This document shows positions 18,138 through 26,703 of a stretch of 64,000 bases of DNA, one piece after another. Position 1 is the stretch's first letter, and the number at the start of each line of letters is the position of its first letter. A model generated the notes under the pieces. It saw nothing but the letters and a program-made list of their open reading frames with translations, was not told the DNA's origin and did no database searches. The stretch is from NCBI GenBank assembly GCA_028288165.1, contig JAQBOG010000001.1, positions 18,850 through 82,849 of the forward strand. The letters are read 5' to 3'. The position numbers and the translations under genes were made by a program. This DNA comes from Sphingobacteriales bacterium (GTDB lineage: Bacteria > Bacteroidota > Bacteroidia > Sphingobacteriales > Sphingobacteriaceae).

Positions 18138-18851
18138 TCAAGAAATGATCACTCGTTCACTAATTCCCTTAGCCTGATTTTTTGATTTAAAAGCCTGCCT
18201 TAGGCAAACTAAATGACAAAATAAAACAAGGGGCACCACTACGCTCGGCAACCAATTAAAAGGAAAGTAGGCAATAGCGATGTTGGGCTGCTGGAACCCG
18301 AATAGCTGAAAAGGGCTTTTGGCAGACAATACAGCGTGAATAACAATATTTGCCAGCAAACACAAACTTATCAGGTTCCAGATAATGTACACTTTGGTTG
18401 AAATTTTTGGTTTGATAAACGTAAAATAATAAATTATTGGAGCAGTAAGTCCGGCAATAATATCATAGTTCCTGCCTTCGAAAGTCATGATCTGTGGAAT
18501 CGTGTTTGCGACAAATAAAAAATACAAAACTAGTTCAACCGGTACACGGATTATATGTAATAAAGTAAGTTGTTTGATATTTAAACCATCAATAAACTTT
18601 TTGCCAGCGGGTATATTAAATAGAGTAACTATTACAATTATAGGTGGCAAAATCAAGAAAATAAACCGCGGTGGCAGGGCAACCCAGTTGGTATAAAACC
18701 CAGAATAGGCTAGCCCAAATTGTGCAGCCATCCATACTAGCAGAACAATTAACACTACTTTAGATTGCTGTGATGCCCGGTAAAATTGGAATACTGCGCA
18801 CAAAGTAATGATTGCAAAAATCACTTTTAGATAAATTGAAAGATGTTCCAT
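18138..18851 (-). CDS. Conserved-looking integral membrane protein
   Basis: A 237-residue protein of about seven transmembrane helices with short loops, opposite in direction to its neighbours. Recognisable pieces are NWVALPPRFIFLILPP and the C-terminal FPFNWLPSVVVPLVLF. No catalytic motif or named family is recognised; proteins of this layout are commonly annotated as hypothetical in Bacteroidetes. It is divergent from the YeiH exporter, with about 180 bases of promoter space between them. Confidence 0.75.
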   Translation of the reverse strand: MEHLSIYLKVIFAIITLCAVFQFYRASQQSKVVLIVLLVWMAAQFGLAYSGFYTNWVALPPRFIFLILPPIIVIVTLFNIPAGKKFIDGLNIKQLTLLHIIRVPVELVLYFLFVANTIPQIMTFEGRNYDIIAGLTAPIIYYFTFIKPKISTKVYIIWNLISLCLLANIVIHAVLSAKSPFQLFGFQQPNIAIAYFPFNWLPSVVVPLVLFCHLVCLRQAFKSKNQAKGISERVIIS

Positions 18852-19030
18852 CGCGTTGGTTAAGTTAAGGCTAATTCTGCAATAATCAGGTACTTACGAT
18901 GGTTAGTTAGCGATAAATAAACTAGATAAAATTGTATCTGTATAACTTAAAGTAATTGCAGAACACTTTTAAAAATAAGCGGTGGACGCCATAAAAGGTC
19001 ATCTTTGCCTAGATAACATAGCATACTTTC

Positions 19031-20002
19031 ATGAACGAAACACCAATAGCCATTCACAAAAATGGCTTTTTAGATAAGCAGATTACCACCCGCCAGTTAA
19101 TTTTTATTGTTCTTTTATTTTTATGTTTAACTCCGTGGATAACGCCGCCCATTGCGGTATTAATGGGTTTGATTGTTGCCCAATTTATTGGCCATCCTTT
19201 TCTGCATTTAAACCAGAAAGCAACCACTTTGCTGTTACAAATATCGGTAGTAGGCTTAGGTTTCGGAATGAATGTTACCAGCGCTTTTACCGCTAGCAAA
19301 CAAGGTGTCGTGCTAACCATTATCTCCATTATTGGCACCTTGCTTTTGGGCACCATTTTAGGAAAAGTATTTAAGATTGAGAAAAAGATAGCCCATTTAA
19401 TTGCTTGCGGAACCGCTATTTGTGGAGGGAGCGCTATCGCAACTATTGCCCCTGTTATTGAAGCGGAAGAAAAAGAAATATCTATGGCTTTAGGTACTAT
19501 TTTCATTTTGAACGCTGCCGCATTATTTATATTCCCGGCTTTAGGCCATTATTTTGCATTGAACGAAACTCAGTTCGGCATGTGGTGCGCCATTGCAATT
19601 CATGACACCAGTTCGGTTGTTGGTGCAGCAAGTAAATATGGCCCACATGCATTAGAAGTGGCAACGACTGTAAAATTAGCAAGAGCCTTATGGATTATTC
19701 CGGTTGCTTTAGGCTCATCGGTTATGCTAAAAAATAAGACATCTAAAATTAGAATTCCGTGGTTTATCTGTTTTTTTATTGCTGCCGTGGCTGTGAATAC
19801 ATATGTTCCAGGTATTAGCCATGTTGCCCCCTTGCTGGTTAGCATTTCCAAAACTGGCTTAATCCTCACCTTATTTTTGATCAGTGCAGGCTTGTCTACT
19901 AAAGTGTTAAAGGAAGTAGGGGTAAGGCCTTTATTGCAAGGTGTTATTTTGTGGGTTTTTGTTTCGGGTGCTACGCTTTGGGCGGTATTTACATTTGTAT
20001 AA
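19031..20002 (+). CDS. YeiH-family putative sulfate exporter
   Basis: A 323-residue inner-membrane protein with about ten helices, of the YeiH (conserved hypothetical 698) family. Typical segments are QISVVGLGFGMN, ACGTAICGGSAIATIAPVI and IHDTSSVVGAASKYG. Family members are predicted anion exporters, often near cysteine or sulfur genes, which fits the sulfur cluster just upstream. Transport direction and substrate are not proven by the sequence. Confidence 0.88.
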   Translation: MNETPIAIHKNGFLDKQITTRQLIFIVLLFLCLTPWITPPIAVLMGLIVAQFIGHPFLHLNQKATTLLLQISVVGLGFGMNVTSAFTASKQGVVLTIISIIGTLLLGTILGKVFKIEKKIAHLIACGTAICGGSAIATIAPVIEAEEKEISMALGTIFILNAAALFIFPALGHYFALNETQFGMWCAIAIHDTSSVVGAASKYGPHALEVATTVKLARALWIIPVALGSSVMLKNKTSKIRIPWFICFFIAAVAVNTYVPGISHVAPLLVSISKTGLILTLFLISAGLSTKVLKEVGVRPLLQGVILWVFVSGATLWAVFTFV

Positions 20003-20068
20003 AATTTTTAGATATGCGAGACTTCAAATAACTTTTTGAAAGACTTCGATATAAATCAAACCAATTAG

Positions 20069-20221
20069 ATATCAATTCTGGCAAATTCGATTTACGAGTT
20101 CTTAGAAAAATATTTAAAAGGTTCAGGCCTGTTTAGAGATAAAGGATTGTATACTTTGTTCGATTACGACGAGTGGGGAACAATCAGATTATCGCCCGGG
20201 AGAATAAAATTTGAAATTTAA
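20069..20221 (+). pseudogene. C-terminal gene remnant
   Basis: A 50-codon open stretch without a start codon ends at a TAA at 20219-20221. It encodes a protein-like tail (FLEKYLKGSGLFRDKGLY, then FDYDEWGTIRLSPGRI). It looks like the end of an unknown gene whose front was lost. Confidence 0.35.
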
Positions 20222-20252
20222 CGGGCGAAATTTACAGATGAATAGGTTGCTT

Positions 20253-21644
20253 TTAGTCTTCTGCTTTATGCTTAAAGTTAAAGCGGTATTTACGTAGCTT
20301 TTGATGGAGATAACCCCTACGTTTCATAGCATTAGCTAGTGATGCTTCGTCTGTAAAATACTCGTCGAATACTTTGGGTACGGCTATTTTTTGAGAAGTA
20401 TAAATTCCGGAATGCCCACTAAAAAAGTAAGCGGTAAAACAAGCAATTCCAAATAAAAGCACATGGTCGCCCCCGAATAATTCTACGCCCATAAAGGTGC
20501 AAGCCAAGGGCGTATTGGTAGCCCCCGCGAAAACGGCGATAAAACCAAGTGCTGCAAATAAGCTTACGGGAGCATTTAAAAAACCCGAAAGTGTGTTGCC
20601 TAGTGTGGCACCAATGTAAAATAAGGGGGTCACTTCGCCACCTTTAAAGCCTGTTCCCAGAGTAATTGTTGTATAAATGATTTTCCATAACCAGCTCCAG
20701 GTATAGGCGCCCCCTTGATGAAAGGCGGAGCTTATTGTAATGGCTCCAACATGCTCTGGTTCTACACCAAGGCTTAGGTAATCAGGTTTCCCAAGCAAAA
20801 ATGTAAATCCGATAATTACTAGTCCACCAAAAATAGGAATCATCCAATGATGTTTAAATAACTTCAACGAAACGGCCTTTACTTCATGCACCAATTTTGA
20901 AAATAAGTAACTCGTCAGTCCGAATATTGCCGAGGCGAAGAGCACTTTGCCTACTAAAACTAGATTTATGTGAAAATAACTAGCCATGAAAAATGGCGTT
21001 ACCGGAAGCGGATCGATGTAGTAATGAGTATGTTCTACATGCCAGGCTGCAACGGTTAAATCCCCAATTATAGCAGCAACTAGTGCTGGGAGCAAGGCGT
21101 CATATTTTACCCGCCCAACGGTTAAAACTTCCATTGCAAATACAGCGCCTGTTAGTGGTGTGCCGAATACTGCGCCAAAACCTGCGGCAATACCAGCAAT
21201 GATGATGACCCGCATATCTAGTCGGTTTAATTTAAACCATTTGCCAAACATGGCGGCAATGCTTCCTCCGATTTGAACAGCCGTACCTTCTCGTCCGGAT
21301 GATCCGCCAAATAAGTGAGTAATTACTGTGGTGATCAAAATAATTGGCGCCATTCTTTTTGGAATTCCCTCACCTTCCTGATGAAGCTCTTCCAAAATCA
21401 AATTGTTTCCTTTTTCAGATGATTTCCCTACACTTTGGTATATAAAATGAATAATCAATCCCGCTATCGGCAACAGGTACAACAACCAATTATGAGTAAA
21501 ACGGAAGTGAATTGCAGCGTTTAAAAGCCATAAAAATAAGGCAACTAAACTTCCGATAGCAATAGCAATTGGTAATACCAGCAGTATCCATCGTATTAAA
21601 TGCTTAAGTAAGGCGTAATGCTCTTTAGTTGTATTTTCTGCCAT
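20253..21644 (-). CDS. CLC-family channel, probable CLC-F fluoride/proton antiporter
   Basis: A 463-residue CLC protein with ten or more helices. In place of the chloride-binding GSGIP motif it has GNNLI (residues 79-83), and the second motif is GREGT (117-121) rather than GREGP. Both are hallmarks reported for the CLC-F clade that exports fluoride. The later motif GFKGGEVTPLFYIGA is also present. No fluoride riboswitch was recognisable in the roughly 100 bases upstream of its ATG. The gene is alone on the minus strand. Confidence 0.8.
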   Translation of the reverse strand: MAENTTKEHYALLKHLIRWILLVLPIAIAIGSLVALFLWLLNAAIHFRFTHNWLLYLLPIAGLIIHFIYQSVGKSSEKGNNLILEELHQEGEGIPKRMAPIILITTVITHLFGGSSGREGTAVQIGGSIAAMFGKWFKLNRLDMRVIIIAGIAAGFGAVFGTPLTGAVFAMEVLTVGRVKYDALLPALVAAIIGDLTVAAWHVEHTHYYIDPLPVTPFFMASYFHINLVLVGKVLFASAIFGLTSYLFSKLVHEVKAVSLKLFKHHWMIPIFGGLVIIGFTFLLGKPDYLSLGVEPEHVGAITISSAFHQGGAYTWSWLWKIIYTTITLGTGFKGGEVTPLFYIGATLGNTLSGFLNAPVSLFAALGFIAVFAGATNTPLACTFMGVELFGGDHVLLFGIACFTAYFFSGHSGIYTSQKIAVPKVFDEYFTDEASLANAMKRRGYLHQKLRKYRFNFKHKAED

Positions 21645-22301
21645 ATTTTCTGTTTCCCAACGGTAAAGGGTTTGTTTGCAAGCGATATTAGCAATCCATT
21701 TTTGAAGGAAGACCAGTTATTAAGGCTAATATAAATGTTTGTATTAAATAGCTTGAATTAAAATGGCAGGTAAGTTCTGGTAGATAGCAGAATAAAGAAT
21801 TTGTTAAGATAATGGGGCTTTATCAGGAGTAACACTAGCGTTACTACCTGATCGGTTCACTTCAAAGCTAGTTTTGTAACACAGAGCACACATTTGGGAA
21901 ATTTTTTGTGCCAGAGGTTTTTAATTCCAATCAAAGTAAAGGTTCACGCGACTCGGGCAATAAATTTTAAAATAATCGACGCAATTAGGGAAAGAAATAA
22001 CAAATACGCAAAGTAATTGATGGCTGATTGGGTGTTGTAATTTTTCATAACTGAAGTGGTTTATAGTTATTCGGCTGAGAATCCGATACACATATAAGTG
22101 CTAAAAATGTATAATGTTTTAAAACACCTGAACAGTTATAAACGTTGTTATCTGGCCTTTATAAATAAGTAATTTATAATGAAACTACTTTAACAAGCCA
22201 TTAAAAATTTATGGGTTGCAATTTCTATATTTCTGAATTTTACAAAGTTTTAGGGATTTCGATAATTACATGCTTTCAGGCGAAAGCGAATAAAGTAAAA
22301 T
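21645..22301. other. Gene-free stretch with one palindrome
   Basis: No gene seen in about 650 bp. An inverted repeat ATCAGGAGTAAC (21822-21833) / GTTACTACCTGAT (21840-21852, one bulged base) lies about 180 bp upstream of the CLC start. It has no T-run, so it is more likely a regulatory site than a terminator. Confidence 0.35.
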
Positions 22302-22335
22302 AAAAAACCACTTAGTGTATTTTACCAAGTGGTTT
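22302..22335 (-). terminator. Terminator after tRNA-Arg
   Basis: AAACCACTT (22305-22313) pairs with AAGTGGTTT (22327-22335); on the minus strand the stem is followed by a T-run, placing it immediately after the tRNA 3' end. Confidence 0.75.
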
Positions 22336-22337
22336 AG

Positions 22338-22409
22338 TGTTCCCGACGAGATTCGAACTCATATCGATGGTACCGGAAACCATAATTCTATCCATTGAAC
22401 TACGGGAAC
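22338..22409 (-). tRNA. tRNA-Arg (anticodon CCG)
   Basis: On the minus strand a complete cloverleaf reads: acceptor GTTCCCG/CGGGAAC, D arm with GTTC...GAAT, anticodon stem ATGGT/ACCAT around the loop TTCCGGT (anticodon CCG), and T arm ATGAG-TTCGAAT-CTCGT. The discriminator base is A (22338) and CCA is not encoded. The 3' end points away from the recombinase at 23 kb. Confidence 0.92.
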
Positions 22410-22732
22410 AGGCTGCAAATATATAAAATTGATATAACTCGAACTGACAATTTTCAAAATGAATATATAATTTCATGGTACTGTGATAATTTCGGTGATT
22501 AAGGGAAACCTGAAATAAAAGCTGGCTGTCGATGGATGCACAGCTTCCGAATTTTACATGAAATACGCACAATGAGGTTCAAATGAAACTATATAACACA
22601 TAACCCATGAAAAACTTACCTGATTTACAGATCTAATCATCTGACAAACAGCTACTTGAAAGATTTTTTTTTTCAATTTTATACCAACTTTTTCATTCAA
22701 AATATTAATCTATTAACTCTAACAATACTGTT

Positions 22733-22915
22733 ATGGATACGCTTCTAATTACAAATATGCCGCTAGTGGTAATTGTGATTGCGATATTAGAGGTATCACT
22801 GTTGACCGGCCAAGATCTCTATCTTTTTTTGGCCAAAGGAAGAAAAACCGAAGTATCAAGTTTGGCTAACCGGGCAGAAAGTGAAAAGGTAACAGGCAGG
22901 GGCGTTTTTCCATAG
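22733..22915 (+). CDS. Small membrane protein, hypothetical
   Basis: Sixty residues: a hydrophobic helix (about 8-32, PLVVIVIAILEVSLL) followed by a polar tail with LAKGRKTEVSS. It has no recognised family and lies between the tRNA and the recombinase. About 320 bp on its left (22412-22732) hold nothing recognised. Confidence 0.5.
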   Translation: MDTLLITNMPLVVIVIAILEVSLLTGQDLYLFLAKGRKTEVSSLANRAESEKVTGRGVFP

Positions 22916-22927
22916 TTATCTTATTAA

Positions 22928-22962
22928 ACGGATATATTCGGGTAAGATATGGATATATCCGT
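22928..22962. repeat. Inverted repeat upstream of the recombinase
   Basis: ACGGATATAT (22928-22937) and ATATATCCGT (22953-22962) form a perfect 10-bp inverted repeat with a 15-base loop, about 60 bp before the recombinase ATG. It could be an operator or terminator. Similar GGAATATA...CATATCC words occur in the putative att region after the recombinase. Confidence 0.55.
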
Positions 22963-23024
22963 ATAGAAATCGGATGCCGTGGTTTATGTAGCTAGTTTCG
23001 GTTTGAAATCAATAAATAAGATCC

Positions 23025-24446
23025 TTGATGCCCATTCCCGTTTACATTCGGCCCCTGACCTTGAAAAGCCAGGCGGTGTATAGTTATACCTTTAGAAAGA
23101 ATCTTCCTCTGTTCAGGTGGCTTATGGGTTTGTCCTACTTTAAATATGACAAGGCTGAGAAAATGCTTTACACCGAGGCTAAAGAAGAAATACTGGATTT
23201 TATAGAGATCGCTTCCATGGGCAAGCTTCTAATTAACAAGAGCAATCTTCACAGGAATTTTGTTATTCAGGCGCAGAACGCACCAGTAAGTGGACTTGCC
23301 AGGGTAGAGGTACCAAAGTATCGTTTTGAGATCAAGGTCACCGTTAAATCAGCGGTAATGGAGAATGTAAGCTATTATCTGCTTGCAACCGACCACGTCA
23401 ACAAGTGCAAGGAAATTTTGTCATCGTTAGAGATTGTTCATTTTAACCGGAAACTGTCCGTTTTCCTGATGCCCATGCTGGAAGTAAACATTTTAAAGTT
23501 ACTGAACGCGGTGAAGGGAAAAGTATTGGTTTCCCTTTACCAACACGTGAAGCTTCAGAGCCTTTTCCTGCAATCGTGCCTTTGGAACCAGACGTATGAT
23601 GCGGATGTTGTGGTACCACCAGGATATCTCAAGCACTTAAAAGCGAAGAACTACAGCCCGAACACCATACAAAACTATTACGGCTCATTTTTTACTTATT
23701 TGTATTACTGTAAAACCATAGCAATTGATGCTGAAGATGTTAGCCCCGAACAAGTAAACGATATCGTTCTGAAAATAGCCAGCTGTAATGGTCATTGTAC
23801 CAATACCACCCATATGATGATTAATGCGGTGCTGTACTTTTATAAAAATGTGCTAAATAAACCGGAGTATAAAAATCAGGTACACCGGCCCCAGAAAGAA
23901 AAGGCACTTCCTAAAGTAATAGCCAAAGAAGAAATCGAAAAGATCTTGAATAGCTGCACGAACCTAAAGCATAAAACGATGTTAAGCTTACTGTATGCCT
24001 GTGGGCTGAGAGCCGGCGAACTCATTAATTTGAAAGTAAGTGACGTAGACAGCAAACGAATGGTTATTGTGATTGTTAAAGGGAAGGGTTATAAAGACCG
24101 CACCGTGATGCTATCGGAAAAATTGCTGGAAAAATTAAAAGAGTATTATACATTATATAAACCCCGTACTTATCTGTTTGAAGGGCAGTATCATGATCAA
24201 TATTCGGTAAGTTCATTGCGGCAGGTGCTTGCTGAAGCCTGTAAGAAGGCGGGCTATAAGCAAAAAGCGACATTGCACTGGCTACGGCATTCATTTGCCA
24301 CCCATCTATTGGAAGCGGGAACAGATATTCGTTACATTCAGCAACTGCTTGGGCACAGCAGTAGCAAGACAACAGAAATTTACACGTATGTGAGCACGAA
24401 GCATATTAGCAAGATAAAAAGCCCACTGAATAGCTTAAATATTTAA
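23025..24446 (+). CDS. Tyrosine recombinase at the head of the cassette array
   Basis: A 473-residue site-specific recombinase. The catalytic domain (about 300-465) has GLRAGEL (first Arg about 328), HWLRHSF (His about 418, Arg about 421), LLGHSSS (His about 443) and the nucleophile in TEIYTYVS (about 452). A SAM-like core-binding domain covers about 205-290 (LKAKNYSPNTIQNYYGSF). The first ~200 residues are an extension not found in the usual ~300-residue Xer proteins. No insertion typical of integron IntI integrases is evident between the Arg and His-x-x-Arg boxes. It lies directly before the cassette array and points the same way, making it the best candidate for the cassette recombinase. 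Confidence 0.88.
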   Translation: MMPIPVYIRPLTLKSQAVYSYTFRKNLPLFRWLMGLSYFKYDKAEKMLYTEAKEEILDFIEIASMGKLLINKSNLHRNFVIQAQNAPVSGLARVEVPKYRFEIKVTVKSAVMENVSYYLLATDHVNKCKEILSSLEIVHFNRKLSVFLMPMLEVNILKLLNAVKGKVLVSLYQHVKLQSLFLQSCLWNQTYDADVVVPPGYLKHLKAKNYSPNTIQNYYGSFFTYLYYCKTIAIDAEDVSPEQVNDIVLKIASCNGHCTNTTHMMINAVLYFYKNVLNKPEYKNQVHRPQKEKALPKVIAKEEIEKILNSCTNLKHKTMLSLLYACGLRAGELINLKVSDVDSKRMVIVIVKGKGYKDRTVMLSEKLLEKLKEYYTLYKPRTYLFEGQYHDQYSVSSLRQVLAEACKKAGYKQKATLHWLRHSFATHLLEAGTDIRYIQQLLGHSSSKTTEIYTYVSTKHISKIKSPLNSLNI

Positions 24447-24519
24447 AATAAACTGTACGTTGGCTCACATAAGTGGAATATATACGCTATAGACAGCGCA
24501 TATCCGCTAGTTAGCAAAC
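24447..24519 (+). other. Putative attI-like primary recombination site
   Basis: The 83 bp between the recombinase stop and the first cassette gene contain GCGCATATCCGCTAGTTAGC (ends 24514). The crossover-type GTTAGCAAAC (24510-24519) is the exact reverse complement of the left box of the first attC-like site (25105-25114). The phrase TATCCGCTAGTTAGC recurs almost unchanged at 58061-58077. Confidence 0.6.
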
Positions 24520-24530
24520 ATTTTAAAAAC

Positions 24531-25100
24531 ATGACATTCGGCAAAACCCGACTTATATCAATGACTTTGACCTTAGTCCTGCTGACTTTTTTGACTGGAT
24601 GCAATTTAAATTATTTATCGTATTGTCAACATCTTAAATCTCCAGATGGACAATACAATTACTGCCTTTATTTTGATGGTATTGGTATGGGCGATCCAGG
24701 TTTTTATGTTTTAAAACTTAAAAAAAATATTGACCCGGAAAAATTAAAAATTGACTGGAACTTTAAAACTGGAACGAAATCAGAAGACATCGACTGGATA
24801 AATAAACACCAAATTCTCTTTAATTATGATGAGGCTGGTCTTTTAACTTCTAACCCGAAAATAGAGTTAATAAACGAGCGACATATAGTTTTTTCGAGAG
24901 GTGGCTATTATTTCGGACTATACGATTTGGAATCCCAAAAAGATACTTTCAATATTGGTTCACCTTGGAATGAATTTCGTGAAAAAAGTGGGTATATAAG
25001 CGAAAAATATGATAAGAAAAAAGAAGAAAAAGCTTACGGACACTGGGTGAAATTGAATATAAGTGACAGAATAGCGGACTATATATCGACAAATAAATAA
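24531..25100 (+). CDS. Cassette 1: hypothetical lipoprotein
   Basis: A 189-residue protein with a signal peptide and lipobox LLTFLTGC (cysteine about 24), followed by a soluble domain rich in Lys, Tyr and Asp. It contains SPDGQYNYCLYFDG, a phrase like those in small immunity or host-surface lipoproteins, but no family can be named. It is the first gene of the array, 12 bases after the putative att site. Confidence 0.7.
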   Translation: MTFGKTRLISMTLTLVLLTFLTGCNLNYLSYCQHLKSPDGQYNYCLYFDGIGMGDPGFYVLKLKKNIDPEKLKIDWNFKTGTKSEDIDWINKHQILFNYDEAGLLTSNPKIELINERHIVFSRGGYYFGLYDLESQKDTFNIGSPWNEFREKSGYISEKYDKKKEEKAYGHWVKLNISDRIADYISTNK

Positions 25101-25104
25101 AAAC

Positions 25105-25239
25105 GTTTGCTAACAGCAGGTTTACATTATGCCCTGGCGAGGTGGTTCTTGTTCTGTTGTAGTTTTTAACAACTTTAGTGCTTGGGCGACAAAGAAGTAC
25201 TTTCTATTCGGGCACAACGCAAACCTGTAAACGTTAAGC
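25105..25239 (+). repeat. attC-like site 1
   Basis: Left box GTTTGCTAAC (25105-25114), right box GTTAAGC (25233-25239). Between them the arms CAGGTTT...TGCCC and GGGCACAACGCAAACCTG pair with unpaired bases in one arm only, as in integron attC sites. It is a member of the common long (~130 bp) type in this array. Confidence 0.8.
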
Positions 25240-25452
25240 ACAACCCTGCATTCTCAATCTACCATCGGTGCTAATTTTTTGATTTGATTTTGCGAGGCGG
25301 ATGGCGTGCCCAGTTCCATGAATGCATGTAGAGTTTCAGCTTTTAGAATTGCCCAATTTTAGAAAAGATCAAATTTTAAGACATTTTGTTGTTGAATAAA
25401 TAATAAAATTAGAGGCATGGATGAGGCGGTGCATGCAACACTAATAAGGGCA
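25240..25452 (+). other. Cassette 2: cassette without a recognisable gene
   Basis: The interval between attC-like sites 1 and 2 has no credible frame on either strand. Its start GTTAAGCAC (25233-25241) is the exact reverse complement of the left box of site 2, so it behaves as a complete cassette of about 347 bp. It may carry a promoter or RNA. Confidence 0.55.
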
Positions 25453-25588
25453 GTGCTTAACAATTATTTTGTGCAATGCCGGGTTTGTGATTATTGAAAG
25501 TCCGGTGGTTTCTAATATCTTTAGTGCGAAGCTTTTTGGGTTTGTGCTGTTTTTATCCGGCACTGCACAAAGCATCAACGTTAGTGGC
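25453..25588 (+). repeat. attC-like site 2
   Basis: Left box GTGCTTAAC (25453-25461), right box GTTAGTGGC (25580-25588). The inner arms TTTTGTGCAATGCCGG and CCGGCACTGCACAAA pair. The central sequence is unlike site 1, so the fold rather than the sequence is conserved. Confidence 0.78.
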
Positions 25589-25634
25589 AATGCTAACGAA
25601 GACCATTCAAAACAATTTTTCTTATTAAACTAAA

Positions 25635-26534
25635 ATGAACATTAACTTTTTTTCTAACTTATTTCTTTGGTTATCATTAATAACTTTACCAGAAATGGTA
25701 TTTTCTCAATCGGCCGACTTTACAATTCAAGATGTAAAGTTTGAAAGTCAGGGCGTCACTCTTGCAGGCTCAATTTTAACGCCTAAAAAAAAATTTGCAG
25801 CAGTTGTAATTGTTCATGGGTCTGATCCTGTAAAAAGAGAAATGGAGTTCGCTAAACGTCTTGCCAAAGAAGGTGTTGCTGTATTGACATACGATAAACG
25901 TGGAGTTGGAGAATCTGGTGGTGTATATGTAGGACCATCTGTTGGCACGAATAATATAGACACTACTAATCTTAATTTATTATCTCACGATGCAAGTGCA
26001 GCAGTAAATACATTTCGAACCTATTTGAAAGATAAAAAAACACCAATTGGATTAGTTGGCTTCAGTCAAGCAGGATGGATAATCCCAATTGCTGCAAGCA
26101 AAAATCCACAAATAGAATTTATGGTTTTATTTAGTTGCCCTACAATTACAACTCTAGAACAACTTCGATTTCAGTTTTATACTAATGGAAACAATAATTT
26201 TTGGGAAAATCATACAGAATCAGATGCTCGTGAACATACTAAAAATGACCCAGACAGGTATCAATTCGTGGGGACTGACCCAAAAATTTTTCTGAATACT
26301 CTTTCAATTTCAGGACTTTGGCTTTTTGGCGAGAAAGATATACAGATTCCAGTAAAGTTGTGTATAGAGCAATTAAATACATTGAAAGCTCAAGGCAAAC
26401 CTTTCGAATATACTTTGTTTTCTAAATTAGGACACAATACTGCTTTTGACAATGATACAGCACCTTTTGATATTTCAATTCAATGGATAAAGCAGAAAAC
26501 TTTGAACATTAAGAAGTCTAAAGTATCAAAATAA
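25635..26534 (+). CDS. Cassette 3: alpha/beta hydrolase
   Basis: A 299-residue secreted alpha/beta hydrolase. Signal peptide about 1-25 (ends FSQ). The oxyanion region is VIVHGSDP, the nucleophile serine is in GFSQAGW, the acid in GEKDIQIP and the histidine in LGHNTAF. The KRGVGESGG phrase is typical of the serine aminopeptidase/esterase group. Substrate unknown. It is a single-gene cassette between attC-like sites 2 and 3. Confidence 0.85.
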   Translation: MNINFFSNLFLWLSLITLPEMVFSQSADFTIQDVKFESQGVTLAGSILTPKKKFAAVVIVHGSDPVKREMEFAKRLAKEGVAVLTYDKRGVGESGGVYVGPSVGTNNIDTTNLNLLSHDASAAVNTFRTYLKDKKTPIGLVGFSQAGWIIPIAASKNPQIEFMVLFSCPTITTLEQLRFQFYTNGNNNFWENHTESDAREHTKNDPDRYQFVGTDPKIFLNTLSISGLWLFGEKDIQIPVKLCIEQLNTLKAQGKPFEYTLFSKLGHNTAFDNDTAPFDISIQWIKQKTLNIKKSKVSK

Positions 26535-26540
26535 AGCACT

Positions 26541-26677
26541 GCCTACAACATCGGTTTGGCAATATGGCGGCTGAAGTACTTCTATGAAACATTTGTGCAA
26601 GTTTCAACATTAGGAATTTTATTGAACTTTTGTGCTAAAAATCCGCCACATCGCCACGCCGAAAACCGTTATAAGCC
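26541..26677 (+). repeat. attC-like site 3
   Basis: Left box GCCTACAAC (26541-26549), right box GTTATAAGCC (26668-26677). The arms CGGTTTGGCAATATGGCGG and CCGCCACATCGCCACGCCG are complementary with extra bases in one arm. It belongs to a second sequence subtype (GGTTTGGCAATATGG), also seen at 59612. Confidence 0.78.
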
Positions 26678-26703
26678 ATTTTAAACAAAGCAGACCACAC
26701 GAC

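Noticed and set aside
21645..21720. Fluoride riboswitch before the CLC gene
   Set aside because: The expected crcB-type pseudoknot sequence could not be recognised in the minus-strand leader.
22338..24446. tRNA-Arg as the attachment site of an island carried by the 23-kb recombinase
   Set aside because: The tRNA lies on the minus strand with its 3' end pointing away from the recombinase, and no repeat of its 3' end was seen downstream.
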